A program made the translations under genes and the position numbers. From Clostridia bacterium UC5.1-1D10 (GTDB taxonomy: Bacteria > Bacillota > Clostridia > Lachnospirales > Anaerotignaceae), in the NCBI GenBank assembly GCA_001304995.1, contig BBZU01000002.1, positions 62,001-126,000 on the forward strand: 64,000 nucleotides of DNA. Reading direction: 5' to 3'. Positions 57,562-64,000 of this stretch are shown piece after piece. Below the pieces are notes generated by a model. It was given only the letters and a program-made list of their open reading frames with translations, was not told the origin of the DNA and ran no database searches. Numbering within the stretch: the first letter of the stretch is position 1; every line of letters starts with the position of its first letter.

Positions 57562-58669
57562 ATGGCGAAAAAACGGAGCTGTTCCCAAAGCGTGAGGAAC
57601 GCGTTGCTTACAGCGGAAAAGCCGGTGCCGATGTGGAAAGAAATCGAGGAAAAAAAGGCAGACAAAAAACACAGCGCAGCCGAAAATCCGGCGGGCAGAA
57701 AGGAAATAAAGCCCGTAAGAATATACAGCTTACACCGAAGAAAGCCGGAATCGGCGCGATTGTGATTGTTGTTTTGATCCTGTTTTTTGCGTTTTTTCAT
57801 AAAAATGGTACGGAAGTGTTTGTGGGCGAGGAAAGCATGGGTATTTTGAGTACCACATCCATTTCCGCCGAAGAAATCAAGACCAATCTGGAAGCCCAAC
57901 TGGCAACCACAGTGGGCACCAATGTGCGGGTAAATGAGGAAATTCGGGCGGACAAGCTTCATGTGTCCGGTGACCGGAAAAAGATATCTGCACCATGGAA
58001 TATCTGATGCCAAAACTGCGCAACGCAGTTACTTATAAAGTAGAAGCATCTGTGATCTTTGTAGACGGCGGCGCTGTGGCGCCTCTGGCAACGGCGGAGG
58101 AAGCCCAGCAGGTACAGGATAAACTGAAAGAACCTTATCTGCCCCAGGATGAAAATTCCAATGCGGAAATTTCCTTTGTGGAAAATGTGACAGTGGAAAA
58201 TCAGTTTGTGGATTCTGCGGAAATCCTGTCTGTGGATGACGCCGTGGCGAAGCTCACCAGCACCACCCCTGTCACCACCACTTATACCGTAGAAACAGGG
58301 GATAATGCAGGGAAGATCGCGGCAAAATATGATATGACACTGGAAAAACTGTATCAGATGAATCCAGATGCGAAAAAAGCGGTTGTCATCGGTCAGACAT
58401 TGAACGTAACTGTGCAAAAGCCGATGGTTTCCGTCAAATCCGTGGAAACACAGGTGCTGACCAGTGTGGAACCCAAGCAGTATGAAACACAGTATGACGA
58501 CACCAAGCCTGCCAGCTATCAGCGAGTAATCCAGCAGGGCAAGGACGGTCAGAAAAAAAGCACCATCCAGATTACACGCGTCAATGGTTTTGTGACAGAG
58601 GAAAAAGAAGTTTCCAAAGAAGTGATCCAGGAACCTGTCAATGAAATCATTTTGAAAGGGACGCAGTAA
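57562..58669 (+). CDS. Membrane-anchored LysM and G5 domain protein (two probable frame breaks)
   Basis: About 369 residues when one A is restored at 57568-57573 and one at 57978-57982. It has a very basic cytoplasmic N-terminus, one membrane helix (IGAIVIVVLILFFAFF), a LysM (TYTVETGDNAGKIAAKYDMT..IGQTLNV, about residues 230-280) and a C-terminal G5 domain (VIQQGKDGQKKSTIQITRVN). This is the N-terminal layout of clostridial M23 cell-wall peptidases, but the frame stops right after G5, so the peptidase domain is missing. RBS GGGAGG at 57545. Confidence 0.75.
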
Positions 58670-58716
58670 TATAAATGAAAATATGGGGACAACATAATAA
58701 AGAGGAGGAACCAAAG

Positions 58717-60054
58717 ATGAGCATTACATTTTCAGTCAAAGGCGATGCTGTGACAAAACAGGACTTTGCCGCAATGGCAGAAGAAGTGAAAGCATGCCAC
58801 ACAGCGCTTCATGAAAAAACAGGCAAAGGCAACGATTTCGTAGGTTGGGTAGATTGGCCTGTGGATTACGATAAGGAAGAATTTGCCCGTATCAAAAAAG
58901 CAGCGGAAAAAATCCAGAAACAGAGTGAAGTACTGATCGTTATCGGTATCGGCGGCTCTTATCTGGGCACCAGAACCGCTCTGGACTTCATCAAAACACC
59001 TTTTTACAACGAAGACAAAAAGAAAACAACCCCCGACATCTATTTCGTGGGCAACAACATCAGCTCCGCTTACCTGAGCGACATTCTGGGTATTCTGGGT
59101 GACAGAGATTTCTCTGTAAACGTCATCTCCAAATCCGGTACTACCACAGAACCTGCCATCGCTTTCCGTATCTTCAAACAGCTGCTGGAAACAAAATACG
59201 GCAAAGAAGGCGCAGCAGAACGTATTTACGCGACAACAGACAGAGCCAGAGGCGCACTGAAAACCATGTGCAACACAGAAGGCTATGAAACATTCGTGAT
59301 CCCCGATGATATCGGCGGCAGATTCACTGTTCTGACAGCAGTAGGCATGCTGGCTATGGCAGTGGCAGGCGTAGACATCGACAAAGTCATGGAAGGCGCA
59401 CAGTGGGCAAGAGAAGCTTACAGCAACCCTGACATCATGGAAAACCCCTGCTACCAGTATGCGGCAGCAAGAAACTTCTTCTACCGTAACGGCAAAACAG
59501 TGGAAATCCTGGCAAACTATGAACCTCACATGGTTTCTTTCGGCGAATGGTATAAACAGCTTTATGCAGAAAGCGAAGGCAAAGACGGCAAAGGTATTTT
59601 CCCTGTGGCAGCAAACTTCTCCACAGACCTGCACTCCATCGGTCAGTTCATTCAGGAAGGCAGCCGTTATTTCTTTGAAACCGTTATGTGGTGCAAAGAA
59701 CCTAAGAGCACAGTACTGGTACCTTTCGACAAAGAAGACCTGGATGGTCTGAACTTCCTGAAAGCAAAAGACATGCAGTTTGTAAACAGCAAAGCTTTCG
59801 CAGGCACAATGCTGGCACACATGGACGGCGGCGTACCTAACATGGTTATCGAAATGGATCGTATGGACGCTTGGCACTTCGGCGCACTGGTTTACTTCTT
59901 TGAAAAAGCAGTGGGCATCAGCGGCTATATGCTGGATGTAAATCCCTTCAACCAGCCCGGGGTAGAAGCGTACAAAAAGAATATGTTCGCACTGCTGGGT
60001 AAACCCGGTTACGAAGATATGAAAGAAGAACTGGAAAAACGTCTGAACGGCTGA
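58717..60054 (+). CDS. pgi: Glucose-6-phosphate isomerase
   Basis: A 445-residue enzyme interconverting glucose-6-P and fructose-6-P. Motifs: [36 protein letters not shown] and [14 protein letters not shown], then [10 protein letters not shown] chose ATG 58717 because GAGGAGG is close upstream; an in-frame start at 58675 has no RBS. A family A repeat follows. Confidence 0.97.
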   Translation: MSITFSVKGDAVTKQDFAAMAEEVKACHTALHEKTGKGNDFVGWVDWPVDYDKEEFARIKKAAEKIQKQSEVLIVIGIGGSYLGTRTALDFIKTPFYNEDKKKTTPDIYFVGNNISSAYLSDILGILGDRDFSVNVISKSGTTTEPAIAFRIFKQLLETKYGKEGAAERIYATTDRARGALKTMCNTEGYETFVIPDDIGGRFTVLTAVGMLAMAVAGVDIDKVMEGAQWAREAYSNPDIMENPCYQYAAARNFFYRNGKTVEILANYEPHMVSFGEWYKQLYAESEGKDGKGIFPVAANFSTDLHSIGQFIQEGSRYFFETVMWCKEPKSTVLVPFDKEDLDGLNFLKAKDMQFVNSKAFAGTMLAHMDGGVPNMVIEMDRMDAWHFGALVYFFEKAVGISGYMLDVNPFNQPGVEAYKKNMFALLGKPGYEDMKEELEKRLNG

Positions 60055-60096
60055 TTGGGTTTTTCGGTAAGAAAAGCACAGAACATTTAGGGGCTT

Positions 60097-60255
60097 CTTC
60101 ATAAGAAAACATAAAAGCTGAAATCTTTACAATGATAAAAGATTTCAGCTTTTTTATTTGGAATGATTTGTTATGTTTTCTTATGAAGACAGCCGTTGCA
60201 ATTCCCCTTAAGAAATCAGGAAAAGGAACTCAATGTTTTCTTAAGGGGAAGTTGC
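60097..60255 (+). repeat. Family A dispersed repeat, copy A4
   Basis: Outer arms CTTCATAAGAAAACA (60097-60111) and TGTTTTCTTATGAAG (60174-60188) are perfect inverses. They enclose AAAAGCTGAAATCTTT / AAAGATTTCAGCTTTT. ACAGCCGTTGC and the second inverted repeat, GCAATTCCCCTTAAGAAA (60198-60215) with TTTTCTTAAGGGGAAGTTGC (60236-60255), follow. It sits between pgi and the convergent lipoprotein gene. Confidence 0.88.
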
Positions 60256-60275
60256 TTTTGTTCAGTGCTTTTTTG

Positions 60276-61336
60276 TTATCCTTCTTTCGGAATTGCCCAG
60301 TCGTGCATCAATCCTCGCAGGTCTGAGGTATATTTGAGAGGGACGATATACTGTTCTTTATAATTGGTTAGACTGCCTGCGGGAAAGTCGATACATAAGG
60401 AATCTTCTGTAAAAAAGATATATTCTCTCCGGAAAGCGGCTTCCATATCTGCCCGATCAGCGTCGGACAGATGCGCCAGCACCAGAAGTTGGCTTCCCAG
60501 TTCTTCCAGCGGACAGATGAACAGGTCTTCTATGGGAATATAGGCTCCTGTTTTGCGGTCGAAGACTTCGCAAAGATTACGCTCGGTAAAGGTTTTCTCT
60601 GCCAAAGGCAGATGCAGGGAAGTCTGGAAGAATATGAGCCTGTCGTTGGCGGCTGTTGGATAAACATTTTGCTCTATGCGCATCATGGAGAAGTTTTCCT
60701 TGTTCTGGCTTTGCTGGTAGATAGCAGAAGCTTTTTCCAGTTCTTCCATAATGTCATAAAGGCGTCCTCGTTCTTCATAGTAGGCAAGAACAGCAGCTTT
60801 TGCGTTTTCTTCCAGATGGTCGATGTTTTTCTTTCCAACTGCCATGGTATTCTCTGGTGTCTGGGGGTGATTTTCCAACAAAAGATCTGTGCCGTTTGCC
60901 AAGGCGTATAGTGTGTGGTCGCTGTCAGGATATACGCGCAGTTCTGTGCCGTCAGACAGTGTGATGGTGGAGGCGGGAGTATTATTTTTTCAATATCCAT
61001 ATCAATCAATTCCGCCTCATAGCAGCGGATTTTTCTATTTTCATAAGTATCGTTTTTGCCAGTGCGTGCGTCATAGACTGTGGAGATAAAGGGATACAGG
61101 CTGTCATCCGTCAGGAAGTCTTTTTCGGAAAAACATGCGGGAACATCCAGATGGGTGTTTTCCATGAGGATGAGACGAATAGTGCCGTTGGTTTCCGTAT
61201 CTGCTACAACAGAAATAAGTCTGCCATTTTCATCCGTTTCCCTGGCAATGATTTTTCCGTGGGCATTTACGGTGCGTTTACCGCAGGAAGTCAGTGCCAA
61301 CAGGCAAAGAAATAGAAATATCAAAAGTTTTTTCAT
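60276..61336 (-). CDS. Lipoprotein, tandem paralogue 3 (one probable frame break)
   Basis: About 353 residues once one A (plus-strand T6 at 60985-60990) is restored. Signal peptide with lipobox LTSC (Cys about 18). It then has GKIIARETDENGRLISVV, a middle region with DGTELRVYPDSDHTLYALAN and a C-terminal domain (IPIEDLFICPLEELGSQLL.., FPAGSLTNYKEQYIVPLKY, HDWAIP). The C-terminal part looks like the DUF3298 domain of RsiV, though this is a weak reading. It has 327- and 349-residue paralogues immediately upstream. Confidence 0.78.
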
Positions 61337-61371
61337 ATTATTTTCCCCTTTCATTGGAAAAGGAATTCCTC

Positions 61372-62355
61372 TTATTCGGGAATTGCCCAGTCCTGAAGCA
61401 GCGCGTGGACGCTTTCTGTGTCTTCTAAATAAACAGCATAACCTTCCGGCTGGGTGGAAAGGCTGTTTTCCGGGAATTTGATGTAGATGGAATCGCCCAA
61501 GAATATCACATATTTCAGCCGGAAAGCGGATTCCATGGCGGCTCTGTTTGCGTCAGACAGGTCTGCCAGTGCCAGAAGCCTTGTGCCGATTTCCTCTGCC
61601 GGACAGGTGAACAGTTCTGCAGTGGGAATGATGGTTTTTGTATCTTTGTCCACTGCTATACCGATGGAATCGTATGTTGTGTTGCCTTTGCCAGTGTACA
61701 GCCAGAAGTCTGTTTCGAAATATTGGACTTTTTCGTTGGCGGCTGTCAGGTAAGTTGTTTGTGAAACAGAAAATGGTTCAAAATCAGCAGGATTTTCCGT
61801 TTCTTTGTATGCGGTATAAGCCTTTTCCAGTAATTCGAAGGTGTTGTATAGAGGTTGTAATTCTACATTTTGCAGGGCAGAATCTATGGATGCAGATTCT
61901 GTAAGGAGCAGTGTGCCGTCTTCCAGCTTATACCGTTTGTCATTTCCATTTTCCTGAACTGTCAATGTAGTGCCATCAATGGGGATTGTGGTGCTTGTTT
62001 CATAACTGCCTTCCAGATGGATCAGAATGGCGGTGTAAGTCAGTGTGCCTTCTTCTCCTTCATAGGGTGCGAATGTCATGGTATTGGCATCGGCGTAGAC
62101 GGAAACAACAGGATATGCAGCGTCATTTTCCAGAAAATCCTCTACGGTGACCTTTCCATTGAGTTGATCCACGACAGTATCTTCTGCAATGAGAAAACGG
62201 ACGATTCCGTGGGTTTCTGTTTCTGTGACAATGGCGGTCAGGTTCCCGTTTTCATCGGTTTCCCGTCCAATGACCTCTCCTTTAAGCCACATTTCCCGTC
62301 CGCAGGTGGAAAGTGCCAGTAAACCAAACAGCAGCAATAGAATGATTTTTTTCAT
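61372..62355 (-). CDS. Lipoprotein, tandem paralogue 2
   Basis: The protein has 327 residues. Signal peptide with lipobox ALSTC (Cys about 18), then KGEVIGRETDENGNLTAIVT, a second beta-rich segment, and the shared C-terminal domain (IPTAELFTCPAEEIGTRLLA, IKFPENSLSTQPEGYAVYLE, LLQDWAIPE). It lies 12 nt after paralogue 1 and 35 nt before paralogue 3; AAGGGGGA-type ribosome sites precede each. Function unknown. Confidence 0.82.
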   Translation of the reverse strand: MKKIILLLLFGLLALSTCGREMWLKGEVIGRETDENGNLTAIVTETETHGIVRFLIAEDTVVDQLNGKVTVEDFLENDAAYPVVSVYADANTMTFAPYEGEEGTLTYTAILIHLEGSYETSTTIPIDGTTLTVQENGNDKRYKLEDGTLLLTESASIDSALQNVELQPLYNTFELLEKAYTAYKETENPADFEPFSVSQTTYLTAANEKVQYFETDFWLYTGKGNTTYDSIGIAVDKDTKTIIPTAELFTCPAEEIGTRLLALADLSDANRAAMESAFRLKYVIFLGDSIYIKFPENSLSTQPEGYAVYLEDTESVHALLQDWAIPE

Positions 62356-62367
62356 ACGGATTCCCCC

Positions 62368-63417
62368 TTAAATATATGCCCTATTGCCAGGAATTGCCCA
62401 GTCCTGAAGCAATGCTTTCACTTCATCGGTATAGGACAGGGAAACCTGTTGTTCTGTGGCGGCATGTTCCAGAGAGCCTTCCGGAAAACGGATTTCCAGA
62501 TGGTCATCGTACATCATGATCTGTTCTGGTGAAAAAGATTGTTCCATTTCTTTTTTCAGAATGTCATTCACATCTGACAATGCCAGCAGACGCTTCCCGA
62601 TTTCCTCCGGCGGACAAGTGAATAGTTCCTCCATGGGAATGGGTGCGCCGGTTTGCAGGTCAAAGGCGTTGCCGAAGTATGTGTAGGGATTGTGGTCATC
62701 GTCTATATAAAATTCCAAACAGGTATCCGTATATAATACCCGTTGGGATGCGCTGTCCACAGAGGTGCGCTGCAAGAAAGTGTGGGTAAGAAAATCAGTC
62801 GGTTCCGTTGTTTGCAGATAATCCGCATAAGCCTTTTCCAGTTCCTCGGGAACGGAACAACGCATGCCTGTTTTTTCAAAATACGCTAAAATGGCTTTGG
62901 CTGCATCCTCGGAAATGGGATACTGCTCCTGAAGCATAGGGATGTTGTAAGCCTTGAAAGGCAGTTCGTTGGAAATATGCAATAAGGCAACACCATTTTC
63001 CAAACGATAATAGATATGATTTTCTCTGTACCACAGGTTAACAGGAGTGTTGTCCGCAAGGTGTGTGGTTTCTCCGTCATAGATTTCCTGAATATCCACC
63101 AGAAGCGCGGGATAGGCAGAAGATTCGGATTTCTCTTCCTGATACTGTACGGCTGCGTGGACGGTACCTGGGTCTTTGTGCTTGAATGCGTGTACCATTA
63201 CATCATCATCCAGCGAGGTGATGATATTGGTTTCTTCTGAAACGAGGAAAGTGCGTTCCTCCCCGCCATCTTCCCGCATGACAAAAGAAGTCAGATCACC
63301 ATTTTCGTCCAAATGCCTTTCCAGCACTTCTCCGGTGATATATTTCTCCTGTGTGCCTGCGGCACAGCCACAACCGAGAAATGCCAGCGACAATGTCCAT
63401 ACCAATGCTCTTTTCAT
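62368..63417 (-). CDS. Lipoprotein, tandem paralogue 1
   Basis: The protein has 349 residues and is first in the minus-strand operon. Signal peptide with a lipobox near FLGCGC. The N-terminal TGEVLERHLDENGDLTSFVM, the middle VNLWYRENHIYYRLENGVALLH, and the C-terminal IPMEELFTCPPEEIGKRLLA, IRFPEGSLEHAATEQQ and LLQDWAIPG match the two paralogues in order. The middle resembles Asp/Tyr-rich RsiV-like modules. A divergent response-regulator gene begins 208 nt away. Confidence 0.82.
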   Translation of the reverse strand: MKRALVWTLSLAFLGCGCAAGTQEKYITGEVLERHLDENGDLTSFVMREDGGEERTFLVSEETNIITSLDDDVMVHAFKHKDPGTVHAAVQYQEEKSESSAYPALLVDIQEIYDGETTHLADNTPVNLWYRENHIYYRLENGVALLHISNELPFKAYNIPMLQEQYPISEDAAKAILAYFEKTGMRCSVPEELEKAYADYLQTTEPTDFLTHTFLQRTSVDSASQRVLYTDTCLEFYIDDDHNPYTYFGNAFDLQTGAPIPMEELFTCPPEEIGKRLLALSDVNDILKKEMEQSFSPEQIMMYDDHLEIRFPEGSLEHAATEQQVSLSYTDEVKALLQDWAIPGNRAYI

Positions 63418-63551
63418 ATCAATTCCCCCTTAAAAAAATGCCCTTTTTTTCAGTCTATCATAGGAAAGTGGAGAAAGCCATATATACTTGTCTGATAACG
63501 GGGTAATCTGGAACAAAACTGCCACATCTTTCGTTCAAAAAAGAGGATTGG

Positions 63552-63580
63552 TTTACATTTTGTTCAAAATTTAGTATAAT
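63552..63580 (+). promoter_or_regulatory. Promoter of the response-regulator gene
   Basis: TTTACA (63552-63557), a 17 bp spacer and consensus TATAAT (63575-63580). Confidence 0.75.
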
Positions 63581-63624
63581 TTTTTGAAAGGGAAAATTTT
63601 GATTCTGAAGGGGGAATCGAAGCT

Positions 63625-64000
63625 ATGGACAGAAAAGTTTTGATTGTAGACGACGAAAAAAATATTGTAGATATCATTGCCTTTAACCTGAAAAAAGAGG
63701 GGTATCAGGTCATTACGGCATCCGATGGGGAAGAAGGGGTCAGAAAGACCTTTGAGGAAAATCCCGATCTGATTCTGTTAGATATTATGATGCCTAAAAT
63801 GGACGGGTATGAGGCTTGCCGTAAAATTCGGGAGAAAAAACATACGCCCATCATTATGCTCACAGCTAGAGCCGAAGAAGTGGATAAGGTACTGGGGCTG
63901 GAAATGGGCGCAGATGACTATGTAACAAAGCCTTTTGGTGTGCGGGAGCTCATGGCACGGGTAAAAGCAAACCTGCGGAAAGTGGCTGCCCTTCAGGAAG
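63625..64000 (+). CDS. OmpR-family response regulator, receiver domain (3' truncated by window)
   Basis: The first 125 residues are visible. A receiver domain with the acidic pocket (VDDEKN), phospho-acceptor Asp in [13 protein letters not shown], the switch Thr in IIMLTAR, and Lys in [19 protein letters not shown]. The linker and the expected winged-helix domain lie beyond the edge. The sequence resembles PhoP/WalR-type regulators of envelope or phosphate responses, usually followed by a histidine kinase, but the exact system cannot be told here. The ATG follows AAGGGGG. Confidence 0.9.
   Translation, partial: MDRKVLIVDDEKNIVDIIAFNLKKEGYQVITASDGEEGVRKTFEENPDLILLDIMMPKMDGYEACRKIREKKHTPIIMLTARAEEVDKVLGLEMGADDYVTKPFGVRELMARVKANLRKVAALQE

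Noticed and set aside
53554-57672. A 1372-residue open frame on the minus strand opposite the dehydratase activator
   Set aside because: It mirrors the codon pattern of the real plus-strand gene, has no RBS or recognisable domain and is Cys/Phe-rich low-complexity. Similar long opposite-strand frames at 1298-2695, 9551-11353, 24850-26709, 38351-39760 and 58732-60102 are rejected for the same reason.

Overview
The window is chromosomal DNA of a low-to-mid GC Gram-positive anaerobe of class Clostridia. The evidence is a class III (anaerobic) ribonucleotide reductase, an NfnAB-type transhydrogenase, a K+-type membrane pyrophosphatase, a large activator of the 2-hydroxyacyl-CoA dehydratase family, and sporulation genes (yabP, yabQ, a SipL-like SPOCS/LysM protein). 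The gene content resembles Lachnospirales such as Anaerotignum, but the genus cannot be proved from sequence reading alone. No phage, insertion sequence, CRISPR array or rRNA operon is visible.

Layout. 1-7.2 kb: the 3' part of a glycerophosphodiester phosphodiesterase, a TPP-riboswitch thiW-thiD operon, an LCP cell-wall ligase, and metNIQ behind a T-box leader with a Met-type specifier. 7.2-17.2 kb: mostly minus strand, with nrdD-nrdG-dut-GNAT (paired NrdR boxes upstream), glpK, a metallo-beta-lactamase-fold hydrolase and nfnA-nfnB, plus two tandem small membrane proteins on the plus strand. 17.3-20.3 kb: mazG, hup, tfoX-like, rqcP-yabP-yabQ-divIC. 20.3-21.15 kb: tRNA-Met, tRNA-Glu and tRNA-Val, then four tandem degenerate tRNA-like units and a terminator. 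21.4-31.7 kb: transport and membrane genes, hppA, mecA, and an uncharacterised membrane protein. 31.7-40.8 kb: rho-rpmE-yqhQ-prmC-prfA, a two-gene chromate transporter, glgP. 40.8-46 kb: divergent XRE regulators, tRNA-Arg, a guanine-riboswitch guaD, lepB, sipL-like. 46-51 kb: the Firmicutes cluster tmk-darA-holB-ricT-trmN-rsmI. 51-60 kb: traX, a tetR/CoA-dehydratase-activator operon, a LysM/G5 protein, pgi. 60-64 kb: three tandem paralogous lipoproteins and the start of an OmpR-family response regulator.

Unexplained structure. Two families of intergenic, hairpin-rich dispersed repeats occur (family A: four copies of about 160 bp; family B: two copies of about 140-150 bp). Two inverted family A copies bracket traX. 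The tRNA-derived tandem array after tRNA-Val is the most unusual element.

Data quality. About 21 single-base frame breaks lie in short runs, nearly all homopolymers, inside otherwise intact and partly essential genes (rho, prfA, prmC, holB, glgP, glpK, nfnA and others). I treat these as sequencing or assembly indels and annotate each gene across its full span.
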